DNA of 64,000 bases from Bacteroidales bacterium. Its GTDB lineage: Bacteria > Bacteroidota > Bacteroidia > Bacteroidales > F082. A model generated the notes under the pieces. That model saw only the letters and a program-made list of their open reading frames with translations, did not search any database and was not told where the DNA came from. The stretch's first letter is position 1. Every line of letters begins with the position of its first letter. Shown here piece after piece: positions 34,191 through 42,927 of the stretch. The translations under genes and the position numbers were made by a program. The stretch lies in contig JAFGXS010000085.1 of NCBI GenBank assembly GCA_016936505.1, positions 1 through 64,000 of the forward strand, read 5' to 3'.

Positions 34191-37100
34191 ATGAAAAAAC
34201 ATTTAAACATTTTACTTGTTGAGACTGTTCAGGACGATATCATTCAACTCACAAAAGTGTTGAAAAACAGTTTTTCCTCAGTTAGCCTCAAGCTGGCAAG
34301 TACCAAAGAAGAGTTTGTTCATCAAATTGAAGCAGATATTGATTTAATTATTTCAGCCTATTTCTTTCCCGCTTTTAACGGGTTGGAACTGCTCGATATA
34401 AAAAATGATAAAAGACCAGAACTACCTTTTGTAATTCTGACTGATTCGCAGGATGAGGCAACAGCGGTAGCATGTATGAAAGCTGGGGCTGATGATTACG
34501 TTTTGAAGAAAAACAGATCGCGAATTCCTTTAGTAATTAAAAAAGCAATTGAATCTAAGTCATTTGCTGAGAAACTAAGAAGAGAACAGCATCATATAGA
34601 GTATACAAATCGGGTTCTGAGATCAATAAGAAGGGTAAACAAGATTATTTTTCATGAAAGAAATATAAATAACTTATTACAGCAAACAGTTGATGCATTA
34701 GTTGACGAAGCAAGTGCAAAAGCTTCGTTGGTTATGCTAACCGACAAAATGTCAAATAAGCAGTGGAAGGTCTTTAAAAGCGGGTTTGACATTTCAGAAG
34801 ATGATATTATGGAGGAAATTAGTAATTCCAGGATTTCACCATGTATCATGAAAAGCCTGAATGAGTCAATGATAATGTATTTCCGAAGAGAAGAGAGTTT
34901 CTGTTCCAATTGTATCTTGTTTGATGATGTGAACGCAGACTATAGTTTTACAATTCGTTTGGAATACGACGGGAATGTTTTTGGGGTGTTATTGGTCGTT
35001 TTACCTGACGATGTAAGTACCAGTGAGGAAGACAATAGTTTTTTTAAAGAAGTTGGTGAGGAGATATCATTGGCAATACACAACCTTAATACTTTAAAGG
35101 AAAAGAATCGCTATGATTTAATTCAGAAATCATTAATAGAGATTGCGGAAACAGCGTTAGGGTCTTCAGATTTTTCTGATCTGTTAGGAAAAATCCATCA
35201 GTCTGTTGGAAAGTTTATGGATGTGAGCAATTTTTATGTTGCATTATATCGAAAAGAAACAAAAACTTATGATTTTCCGTATTTTAAGGATGCGCATGAT
35301 GAAATACGTTCATTTAAAGATGTTGACAGAAATAAAGGAATAACCGATTATGTAAGAAGAAAAGCCAAAGCTCTTTATGCAGATTCAACGGTTCAGCAGC
35401 AATTGGTTGATAGCGGGGAAATTGATATTATTGGACATCCGGCTCCCATTTGGATGGGTTTTCCGATGAAGATAGGTAATGAGGTCGTAGGGGTTTTGGC
35501 GGTTCAGAATTATGAGAATGCCAACGCCTTTAGCCAGTCAGATATGAACCTTCTGAGTTACATATCGGCTCAAGTTGCGGGCGTAATCATTAAAAAGGAA
35601 CTTTCTGATCGCCTTGCCGAAAATGAAGAAAAATTTAGAAAGGCTTTTGAAACAACTCCTGATGCGATATCTATTCTAAATGCAAAAACAGGTAAAGTTC
35701 TTGATGTAAATCAAGGCTTTGTTGAAATGACCGGATACGAAAAGCATGATTTGCTAAAAAACGAGCTAAACAGTGTTCATACCACTGACAATAAGACTCG
35801 CGAAAAGATTTTTAGTGAGCTGAATAATTCTGGTGTCATTGTCAATAGAGAGATAGTAATAAGAGACAAAAACGGAAAGAGTATTCCAATTTTATTTTCT
35901 GCTTCTACTATTGAAGTTAGAGGTGAAAAGTATTATTTATTTATATCCAGAAATATTGAAGAAATAAAAAGGGCTGAAGAAGCTTTGAAAAACAGTGAAG
36001 AGAACCTGAAAACATTAATTAATGCAACGCCAGATATTATTGTTTTTAAAGATGGAAAAGGCAGGTGGCTTGTGGCTAATGATGCTGACATTAGTTTGTT
36101 TGAACTTGAAAAGGTATCTTATTTTGGAAAGACGGATAATGATCTTTCAAAAGAAAGTCCTTATTATAGTGATGCTTTGAGACTTTGTGTGGACACAGAT
36201 GAAAAAGCATGGAGTTCAAAAAAACCCACCAGGAGTTATGAAGTGATCAATGTAAGGGACAAGGGAGAAAGAATATTCGATATTATCAAAGTGCCGCTAT
36301 TTTATGAAAATGGTGAAAGAAAGGCACTGTTGGTTTACGGAAGAGATGTAACTGTTCAGCAAAGAATGGAGGCAGAGTTGCAAGACAGGGAAATGAATTA
36401 CAGGTTATTGTTTGAGCATTCTCCACTGGGAATTATTACTGCAAAACCTGATGGAACAATTTTAGAAATGAACCATGAAATATTAAATATTATTGGTTCT
36501 GGTTCAATAGATGCTTCAAGGAAATTTAATTTACTTAAACTCCCAAATCTGTTTGAAAGCGGTTTTACAGATGAGTTTCTTAATGCCTGTAAAACAGGTG
36601 AAACAACTCGTTTCGAAGGGGAGTATAAGTCTGTTTGGGGAAAGTCCAGTTGGGTGTCGGTTCAAATAGTTCCACTTAAGAATGAAAAAGGTGAGGTTGA
36701 GAAAATTTATGGCGTTTTTGATGACACAACTATTCGCAAGGAATACGAGATTGCTTTATTAACTGCAAAAGAAAAAGCGGAGGAAAGCGACCGGCTGAAA
36801 TCAGAGTTTCTTTCCAATATGTCGCATGAGATTCGTACTCCAATGAATGGAATTATTGGTTTTTCTGAACTTTTACTTGAAGAGTCAATATCTTCAGAAT
36901 CAAGAAGGAATTATGTAAAAATAGTGATCAATAGTACCAGGCAGTTGTTACGGATTATTGATGATATCCTTGAAATATCAAAATTGGAAACACACCAGGT
37001 TCCTTTGCATGAAAGAGAGATTTGCATAAATGATTTGCTTACTGAGATATTTGCAGTATTTGATCTGAAAGCAAAGGAGAAGAAACTTTCGTTTCACCTA

Positions 37101-37904
37101 AAAAAAGGGCTTAATGATCAGGCTGCTACAATTATTGTTGATGATACAAAGCTTAGAAAGATTTTGGATAATTTGATTGAGAATGCTCTGAAATTTACAC
37201 ATGAAGGTTATGTTGAACTTGGATATGAGAAAAAAGCAAGAGAGCTTGAAATATACGTTAAAGATACGGGCGTAGGTATTGGTAATAATAATTTTAATAC
37301 AATCTTTGAACGCTTTTCTCAGGAGGAAAAGGAACTATCGAGAAAGGTAGGTGGACTTGGATTAGGATTGTCTATTGCCAAAGCCAATGCGGAATTGCTA
37401 AAGGGTTTCATACGTGTTGAATCTGAAAAAGGAAAGGGGGCAACATTTTACATTACTATTCCGTATCATCCGGTTAAGACGGAAGTAGACTTTTTAAATG
37501 ATAGGTATGATGATTCTTTAGATCCTGATGAAGTCCAAAAAGTACTGATTGTTGAGGACGAAGAAATTAATTATCAGTACATAGAGTTCTTACTTAAACA
37601 TATGGGGTATTCATTCAGATTGTTACGCGCTGTCGACGGCGAGCAGGCTGTTGAGCTTTGTAAGGAAAATACAGACATAAGTCTGGTTTTGATGGATGTT
37701 AAACTTCCTAAGCTTAATGGACATGACGCGACAAAGAAGATAAAGGGTTTTAGGCCTGATCTTAAAGTTATTGCACAAACCGCATATGCAACTGTTGAAG
37801 ATCGTGATCTGGCTATTGAGGCAGGATGTGATGATTTTATAAGCAAACCATTTCAGAAGCAGGAATTTTATGAAATGATTGTGAAATATATTTCACATCG
37901 TTAA
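34191..37904 (+). CDS. Large soluble hybrid histidine kinase (REC-GAF-GAF-PAS-PAS-PAS-HisKA-HATPase-REC)
   Basis: 1237 residues, no membrane segments. An N-terminal receiver-like domain (about 5-120) lacks the phospho-acceptor: LIISAYFFPAFNG has Ala56 where Asp is expected. GAF1 (about 150-300) has Cys218, Cys238 and Cys241 (SPCIM, FCSNC). GAF2 spans about 316-465 and three PAS domains about 483-595, 605-725 and 735-855. HisKA has NMSHEIRTPMNG (His879), HATPase has LIENALKF, DTGVGIG and GLGLGLSIA, and the C-terminal receiver has LVLMDVKLPKLNG (Asp1169) and ISKPFQ. It sits between hypD and hypE with its own promoter. A redox, gas or H2-related signal is possible but not shown; no hydrogenase-like sensor domain is present. 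Confidence 0.9.
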   Translation: MKKHLNILLVETVQDDIIQLTKVLKNSFSSVSLKLASTKEEFVHQIEADIDLIISAYFFPAFNGLELLDIKNDKRPELPFVILTDSQDEATAVACMKAGADDYVLKKNRSRIPLVIKKAIESKSFAEKLRREQHHIEYTNRVLRSIRRVNKIIFHERNINNLLQQTVDALVDEASAKASLVMLTDKMSNKQWKVFKSGFDISEDDIMEEISNSRISPCIMKSLNESMIMYFRREESFCSNCILFDDVNADYSFTIRLEYDGNVFGVLLVVLPDDVSTSEEDNSFFKEVGEEISLAIHNLNTLKEKNRYDLIQKSLIEIAETALGSSDFSDLLGKIHQSVGKFMDVSNFYVALYRKETKTYDFPYFKDAHDEIRSFKDVDRNKGITDYVRRKAKALYADSTVQQQLVDSGEIDIIGHPAPIWMGFPMKIGNEVVGVLAVQNYENANAFSQSDMNLLSYISAQVAGVIIKKELSDRLAENEEKFRKAFETTPDAISILNAKTGKVLDVNQGFVEMTGYEKHDLLKNELNSVHTTDNKTREKIFSELNNSGVIVNREIVIRDKNGKSIPILFSASTIEVRGEKYYLFISRNIEEIKRAEEALKNSEENLKTLINATPDIIVFKDGKGRWLVANDADISLFELEKVSYFGKTDNDLSKESPYYSDALRLCVDTDEKAWSSKKPTRSYEVINVRDKGERIFDIIKVPLFYENGERKALLVYGRDVTVQQRMEAELQDREMNYRLLFEHSPLGIITAKPDGTILEMNHEILNIIGSGSIDASRKFNLLKLPNLFESGFTDEFLNACKTGETTRFEGEYKSVWGKSSWVSVQIVPLKNEKGEVEKIYGVFDDTTIRKEYEIALLTAKEKAEESDRLKSEFLSNMSHEIRTPMNGIIGFSELLLEESISSESRRNYVKIVINSTRQLLRIIDDILEISKLETHQVPLHEREICINDLLTEIFAVFDLKAKEKKLSFHLKKGLNDQAATIIVDDTKLRKILDNLIENALKFTHEGYVELGYEKKARELEIYVKDTGVGIGNNNFNTIFERFSQEEKELSRKVGGLGLGLSIAKANAELLKGFIRVESEKGKGATFYITIPYHPVKTEVDFLNDRYDDSLDPDEVQKVLIVEDEEINYQYIEFLLKHMGYSFRLLRAVDGEQAVELCKENTDISLVLMDVKLPKLNGHDATKKIKGFRPDLKVIAQTAYATVEDRDLAIEAGCDDFISKPFQKQEFYEMIVKYISHR

Positions 37905-37923
37905 TAAGTTTATCTTAATTCTT

Positions 37924-37954
37924 ATTGTTTATTTATTCACAATACTTAATTTTG
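37924..37954 (+). promoter_or_regulatory. Promoter of hypE (ATTG - 19 bp - TAATTTTG)
   Basis: A -33-like ATTG at 37924-37927, a 19-bp spacer, and the -7 box TAATTTTG at 37947-37954, ending 31 nt before ATG 37986. It overlaps the region of the upstream TTG frame, which supports the ATG start and separate control of hypE. Confidence 0.5.
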
Positions 37955-37985
37955 CACATTAAGTTTGAATAAAATTTTGAATAAA

Positions 37986-39002
37986 ATGAAACAGAATACA
38001 ATCTTGTTGGGACATGGAAGTGGCGGAAAAATGAGTAGTGAGTTAATAGAATCTGTTTTTTCACGATATTTTCAAAATGAAATACTTTCAAGGCAAACTG
38101 ATTCAGCAGTTTTGGACGTAAATACAGCCTCAATAGCATTCACAACCGATTCATTTGTTGTAGAGCCATTGTTTTTCCCGGGGGGAAATATTGGAAAACT
38201 GGCTGTTGCCGGAACAGTAAATGACTTATCTGTTTCAGGGGCAGTCCCCAAATATTTAAGTGCTGGTTTTATCATAGAGGAAGGTTTTCCAATGGACCAA
38301 CTTGAAGCTATAGTTAAGACAATGGCCGAAGATGCTGATAAAGCCGGAGTGCACATTGTTACGGGTGATACCAAGGTTGTAGACAAGGGAAAATGCGATA
38401 AGCTTTTTATCAATACCAGCGGAATTGGATATTTTCCGGAGGGAAGAAGAGATTTAGGTATTGCCAAAGGTGTTGAAGCGGGTGATTTAATACTTATTAA
38501 TGGGGCTATAGGTTCTCATGGTATGGCCATTATGGCTGCCCGAAACGAGTTGAATATTGGTGCAAACATACAATCAGATTGTGCCTGTTTGAATGATTTG
38601 ATCTATTCTGTTTTAAATGCAGGGTATGAGGTCAAGTTTATGCGTGATGCTACCCGTGGCGGTTTAGGAACTGTTTTGGCTGAACTGGTATCGAAACATA
38701 AGATAGGATTACAGATTTTTGAGAAAAAATTAGTTATTGAACAACAGGTAAGAGGAATGTGTGAGTTGTTGGGTTTTGATCCTTTATATGTAGCCAATGA
38801 AGGGAAGGTTGTTATGATTGTTTCCAAAAATGATGCAGATGCGGTTCTTAATCAATTAAAAAAGCACCCATTGGGTAAGGATGCTTCTATAATAGGGTTT
38901 GTTACCGACGAATATGCTGGAAAAGCATGGATGGAAACTATTGTAGGGGGTAAAAGAATTATTGAAATGCTTTCAGGACAACAGCTTCCCAGGATCTGCT
39001 AG
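37986..39002 (+). CDS. hypE: Hydrogenase maturation protein HypE
   Basis: 338 residues from ATG 37986 (in-frame TTG at 37965 rejected because it lies in the promoter). It has the PurM/ThiL-like ATP-binding fold: LLGHGSGGKMSSELI, FTTDSFVV, AVAGTVNDLSVSGA, VTGDTKVV, MRDATRGGLGT, and ends in the canonical PRIC, whose Cys is converted to thiocyanate. It receives the carbamoyl group from HypF and dehydrates it to give cyanide for iron. It is split from hypFCD by a kinase gene and its stop overlaps a convergent zinc-ribbon gene by 4 bp. Confidence 0.95.
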   Translation: MKQNTILLGHGSGGKMSSELIESVFSRYFQNEILSRQTDSAVLDVNTASIAFTTDSFVVEPLFFPGGNIGKLAVAGTVNDLSVSGAVPKYLSAGFIIEEGFPMDQLEAIVKTMAEDADKAGVHIVTGDTKVVDKGKCDKLFINTSGIGYFPEGRRDLGIAKGVEAGDLILINGAIGSHGMAIMAARNELNIGANIQSDCACLNDLIYSVLNAGYEVKFMRDATRGGLGTVLAELVSKHKIGLQIFEKKLVIEQQVRGMCELLGFDPLYVANEGKVVMIVSKNDADAVLNQLKKHPLGKDASIIGFVTDEYAGKAWMETIVGGKRIIEMLSGQQLPRIC

Positions 39003-39403
39003 TCTCCGTACATTTCGTAAAATCTGGACAGTTCGGTGCTCAAATCTTCGAATGCGATATAATGGTTCGGGCACCCTTTTCTTGAGCACAGACTAACCCG
39101 GCCGCCGGTGTCTAATAATAAAGATACCATCGGGGCTCCGCAAAATGTACACTCTTCTTTGGTGAGTAATTCCTTATTGCAGTTTGGACAAGAAAATTCT
39201 ACAATGATTCCTTTTTCAAGACTAACATCTGAGGTGTGATCGAAGCATTCGTAAACCGAACATAAGTTGATGGTCCCTCTTTCTTTTTCTGTCTGAATAT
39301 TGATTTTGATACTTGGGTGACCGTGCAACTGAAAGTCATGATCCATCAATGATTTCATGCAATAAGGGCATTTCACCGACAACGAAATATTCTTCTTCAT
39401 CAT
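38999..39403 (-). CDS. Multi zinc-ribbon protein of unknown function
   Basis: About 134 residues from the MM pair at 39403/39400; the frame is open a little further but begins with a non-homologous-looking stretch. Ten or so cysteines occur as CPYC, C-x4-C (CSVYEC), CPNC, CTFC and CSRKGC, giving at least two zinc ribbons, with acidic and aromatic residues at the end (ELSRFYEMYGD). No signal peptide or membrane segment. Family not recognised. The gene converges on hypE with a 4-bp overlap, so co-regulation with the hydrogenase is not implied. It may bind nucleic acid or a protein partner. Confidence 0.65.
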   Translation of the reverse strand: MMKKNISLSVKCPYCMKSLMDHDFQLHGHPSIKINIQTEKERGTINLCSVYECFDHTSDVSLEKGIIVEFSCPNCNKELLTKEECTFCGAPMVSLLLDTGGRVSLCSRKGCPNHYIAFEDLSTELSRFYEMYGD

Positions 39404-39526
39404 CTTTTTATTTTTTGGGTTACAACACTTCGAAAATACAACAAAATTCAACCTATTGTTAATAGTTTAACTAAATATAATAAGTTTAAATAAAGCGTAT
39501 TAGAGATGTTATTGAGAAAGAATAGG

Positions 39527-41449
39527 TTAATTATGAAAGCGCCAACAAACTCCCATAGAAAATCCTGGCAGGCCTGAAGGGTAATGTGGAGAAACAAAAT
39601 AATGGTAATTGCCCAACAGTCCCGTAAGATTTCTTCCTTTGAAAAAGATTCTGAATGTTTTAACTTTTAACGTTGCATATACATCTACAAAAGGATAATC
39701 TCCTATTAATGTTTTGTTTTGAAGATAAAAACTTCTTAACTCGGGCATGTAGGTGTCGCCATAATAAGATGTAAAATAATACAATTGAACACCACTTTGC
39801 AACTTTCCTGCATGATTGAATATCCAGCCTCTGAAATAAAGATCCAGCATACCGGTAAACTCGGGTAAATGGATACTGTTTGACATTGTAGTTTTTTGGT
39901 AAACTGCTCTATAGTTGATGCCAAATTTGTTCAACATTAGTGTGCCTTCACTAAATAACTGAAGTATGCTGCCCGTTGCATTGTTTTGTTGAGGAACAAC
40001 CGAATCATTGAAATAAGTATAATTATTAAGAGTCAATAATTTAGCTCCAACTGAAATTCCTTTGTACTGATAAGTTCCTGAAAGAATGACAAATTTTTCT
40101 TTGTTAAGATTCATATCCCAGTTAAACCGGTTCGACTGATATTGTGAAAAATACCATGTGGGCATTTTGTTTTGGAGTAAAAGATTAAATTTCAGTATTC
40201 CTACATTCTTTCCTTTTGAACCCAGATATTGTGTCAGTTCACCCGAAAGTAAAAAATCACCGTTATTGTAACCTCCTACATGATATTGTCCTCTGGCTGA
40301 CAAATGACTTCTTTGAAATAATTCGACGGAGATTCCACCGAAAGGGATAACCTGGTTTTGTATGTTTCTTACAGAATCATAGGGCAGGGTTCTTATGATA
40401 TGATCAAGGTGGACTCCGCCATATAAATGAAAAACCTGGCTGAGTTTATCTTTATTGTATCCCAGATTTGACCACTGAAAAGTATTACGAACTCTTATTA
40501 ACTCTAAAGAATCCAATGTTTTTACGGAGTCAAAAACTATTGGATAATTTGTGTAATAATTTGAATCAGCGCTGTTGTCAGAGTATACCCATCTGTTTTT
40601 AGTATATTCAAAAGAATAGGAAATGTTTCCGGCATCAATTTTTCTCTCACTTTTTTTGTGGTTGGGTTTTAATAAGTTGAAATATTGCTGAACAAAAAAG
40701 CTATTTGTTTTTACTTTATTTTCAGCGGTCTGAAGCCAGGTGGGAATAATTTTTGGGTCAGTATCCTCATGCAAAACAAATACACTGTCGTATACCAAAC
40801 CGCCATTTTCCTGAACACGATAGTTATTGTAAATGTAATTTGCAATAACTCCATAACGGTTATTTTTTGTGAAATACTGTCCTGTAAAATAAGCTCTTCG
40901 GTCGTCAGAAAAGCTATTATAGTATGTCCCCGGAGAACTGATCATTGAAACATTAAGCCCAAAAGTCAACTGTCGGGCTATTTTTCTTGAAAAAATAACA
41001 TCCAGATCCTGTTCTCTGGAAGGTGCCATTATATAGTATAGCTGACTATATGGATTAATGAGTTTATAGTATCTTATGTCGTTGTTATTAAATAAGAAGT
41101 GCTTAAAAGATGGCGGTAAAAGTGTATAGCTGCTGTTAGTGTCAGGTGAGAAAACCATATTGTAAGATGCCGTTGCTATGTTCGACAGCGATGCATACAT
41201 CTGGTTGCCATGCTGTATTGGGTCAGATTGATGAAAATAAGTTAGCGTTGTATCAATGTAAGTGAAATTGTCTCTTTTATAATTGTGCAAAGAACCGGTG
41301 TAGTAATAAACGGCATTACTGTCGATCTTAACATCAATTGAATCAGCCTTTTTTGAAATTGAGTCGGTTTGCCCCATAGCAGACAAAAAAGTCCCTGAGA
41401 GGAAGATGGTTAATAATAAAGAAAGAAGGTTGTTAAAGGCTTGTTTCAA
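39527..41449 (-). CDS. Putative beta-barrel porin (Bacteroidetes Porin_10-like)
   Basis: 640 residues with a signal peptide ending SAMGQ near residue 27. After a short Asp/Ser-rich region the protein has regularly alternating hydrophobic/aromatic strands and ends in a terminal aromatic strand (MGVCWRFHN), as expected for an outer-membrane barrel of roughly 20 strands. The pattern near the N-terminus (YYYTGSLHNYKRDNFTYIDT) is that of the phylum's putative-porin family. The start codon is TTG at 41449; no in-frame ATG gives a signal peptide, and a -7 box 28 nt upstream supports it. Substrate unknown. Confidence 0.75.
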   Translation of the reverse strand: MKQAFNNLLSLLLTIFLSGTFLSAMGQTDSISKKADSIDVKIDSNAVYYYTGSLHNYKRDNFTYIDTTLTYFHQSDPIQHGNQMYASLSNIATASYNMVFSPDTNSSYTLLPPSFKHFLFNNNDIRYYKLINPYSQLYYIMAPSREQDLDVIFSRKIARQLTFGLNVSMISSPGTYYNSFSDDRRAYFTGQYFTKNNRYGVIANYIYNNYRVQENGGLVYDSVFVLHEDTDPKIIPTWLQTAENKVKTNSFFVQQYFNLLKPNHKKSERKIDAGNISYSFEYTKNRWVYSDNSADSNYYTNYPIVFDSVKTLDSLELIRVRNTFQWSNLGYNKDKLSQVFHLYGGVHLDHIIRTLPYDSVRNIQNQVIPFGGISVELFQRSHLSARGQYHVGGYNNGDFLLSGELTQYLGSKGKNVGILKFNLLLQNKMPTWYFSQYQSNRFNWDMNLNKEKFVILSGTYQYKGISVGAKLLTLNNYTYFNDSVVPQQNNATGSILQLFSEGTLMLNKFGINYRAVYQKTTMSNSIHLPEFTGMLDLYFRGWIFNHAGKLQSGVQLYYFTSYYGDTYMPELRSFYLQNKTLIGDYPFVDVYATLKVKTFRIFFKGRNLTGLLGNYHYFVSPHYPSGLPGFSMGVCWRFHN

Positions 41450-41477
41450 GATTATGTAATTGAATTTTAACGGTGGT

Positions 41478-41485
41478 CAAAATTA
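41478..41485 (-). promoter_or_regulatory. -7 box (TAATTTTG) of the porin gene
   Basis: TAATTTTGA on the minus strand, 28 nt before the TTG start codon of the porin gene. Confidence 0.45.
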
Positions 41486-41533
41486 AGTAAAAATGTGAAT
41501 GTTTTTAGATTGGAACCTGTTTCAAAATTAACT

Positions 41534-42475
41534 TTATCCGTGAAAATCCATTTCATGTAACATATATAAGCTGTGCTCAACAGTGGGAAGTATTTCGGTT
41601 AAATATTCATGAACGGCTTTTTTACTTCCCGGCAAGGTATAAATCAGTGTTTTACCAATAGTTCCTGCAACACTTCGGCTGATTAATGCATTTGGTTTTT
41701 TCATTCCGTACTTTACTCTGATAAGTTCCATAATTCCGGTTATCTCTTTGTCAAGCATAGGCTTTACAACATCTGGAGTAAAGTCTCTGGGGCTAATTCC
41801 TGTTCCACCTGTAGTAAAAATAATGTCAAAGTTTTCTTTTGAAGCCTGGTTGATATTGTTTTTAAGCTTTTGAGGATCATCTGGGATTACTACCTTGTCA
41901 AACTGAAAATGCCGATGTTTTTCTTTTAAAAAGACTTCTGTTTTCTTTTCAATAGACGGTCCGCTCAAATCTTCGTAAATCCCTTGACTGGCACGGTCAC
42001 TCAGGGTTATGATTTTAATTTTAAGTACTCTGGGTTCGTAGCGAAACCGAATACCAGCGTTTAAATCACCACCTTTGATAACTTGTACAAAAATTCCTTC
42101 CTTGGGCATTACGCAATTACCAACTTCTCTAAAAATAGAACAGTTATCGCCATGGCATTTTTTACCGATTTGTGTAACCATCAACTCAATTTGTTCATCT
42201 TCTGATAAAAATCTGTCCATCGGAGCGGTTTTGAACAATTCCATTCCTTTAGTCGATATGTTTTCAGCAAATTCACCATATTTAATTTCTCTGTTTGCCT
42301 CTTTTGAAAATTTATGAATGCTTTCTTCTGCAAGCATGCTGACTTGTCTGTGCCAGGCACCGGAATGAGCATCACCGGGTATTCCTATTTCAGTTAACTG
42401 GACCTTATTAACGGGTTTCTTAATAGTGCCCTTTTTTTCAGATATATTGACTGATGTTACTTCAAATGTTTGCAT
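41534..42475 (-). CDS. MOSC domain/MogA (MoaB) fusion, molybdopterin synthesis
   Basis: 313 residues from ATG 42475, one base after the moaC stop; the open frame upstream overlaps moaC and is rejected. Residues about 1-155 form a MOSC domain (GIPGDAHSG, SMLAEES, GEFAENISTKG, HGDNCSIFREVGNCVMP with the conserved Cys). Residues about 158-313 form a MogA/MoaB adenylyltransferase (ITLSDRASQGIYED, FTTGGTGISPRDFTPD, IYTLPGSKKAV). MogA adenylates molybdopterin before Mo insertion by MoeA; MOSC domains bind or transfer Moco sulfur. The fusion suggests a hand-off step in one protein. It is the last gene of the moeA-moaA-moaC operon. Confidence 0.88.
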   Translation of the reverse strand: MQTFEVTSVNISEKKGTIKKPVNKVQLTEIGIPGDAHSGAWHRQVSMLAEESIHKFSKEANREIKYGEFAENISTKGMELFKTAPMDRFLSEDEQIELMVTQIGKKCHGDNCSIFREVGNCVMPKEGIFVQVIKGGDLNAGIRFRYEPRVLKIKIITLSDRASQGIYEDLSGPSIEKKTEVFLKEKHRHFQFDKVVIPDDPQKLKNNINQASKENFDIIFTTGGTGISPRDFTPDVVKPMLDKEITGIMELIRVKYGMKKPNALISRSVAGTIGKTLIYTLPGSKKAVHEYLTEILPTVEHSLYMLHEMDFHG

Positions 42476-42476
42476 T

Positions 42477-42926
42477 TTAGATTGCTTTTTTGGTCTTTTC
42501 AATGAGGTGGACATTCTGAATTTCCATGTATTTATCAACAGCTTTGCACATATCGTATAAAGTGAGTAGTGCAACCTGAACACCGGTAAGAGCCTCCATT
42601 TCCACTCCGGTTTCACCAATACATTTAGTTTGGCAGGTTACATGAACTCCATCTTCTTGCAAAGAGGATTTAACAGTTACTTTAGTAAGCTGTAACGGGT
42701 GGCAAAGCGGAATCAGTTCGCTTGTTTTTTTTGCTCCTTGTATGCCTGCAATTTCAGAAATAGTCAGCACATCGCCCTTTTTCATTTGGTTTTCTTTGAT
42801 AAGTTTAATGGTATCGGTTCCCATTTTAATAAAACCCTCAGCAATGGCCTCACGAAGCATTGGAGGTTTGTCGCTGACATCTACCATATTGGCTTTTCCT
42901 TGATCGTTTGTGTGAGTAAGTTTCAT
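42477..42926 (-). CDS. moaC: Cyclic pyranopterin monophosphate synthase MoaC
   Basis: 149 residues, standard length. Conserved sites: GKANMVDVSDKPPMLREA at the start, PLCHPLQLTKV, and GETGVEMEALTGVQVALLTLYDMCKA, which contains the catalytic Lys region. It makes cPMP from the product of MoaA. It is separated by 1 bp from moaA and 1 bp from the MOSC-MogA gene, so translation is probably coupled. Confidence 0.96.
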   Translation of the reverse strand: MKLTHTNDQGKANMVDVSDKPPMLREAIAEGFIKMGTDTIKLIKENQMKKGDVLTISEIAGIQGAKKTSELIPLCHPLQLTKVTVKSSLQEDGVHVTCQTKCIGETGVEMEALTGVQVALLTLYDMCKAVDKYMEIQNVHLIEKTKKAI

Positions 42927-42927
42927 T

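Noticed and set aside
34191..37904. Hydrogen-sensing regulatory kinase (HoxJ type)
   Set aside because: No regulatory hydrogenase genes and no HoxJ-like layout; position next to hyp genes is not enough for the name.
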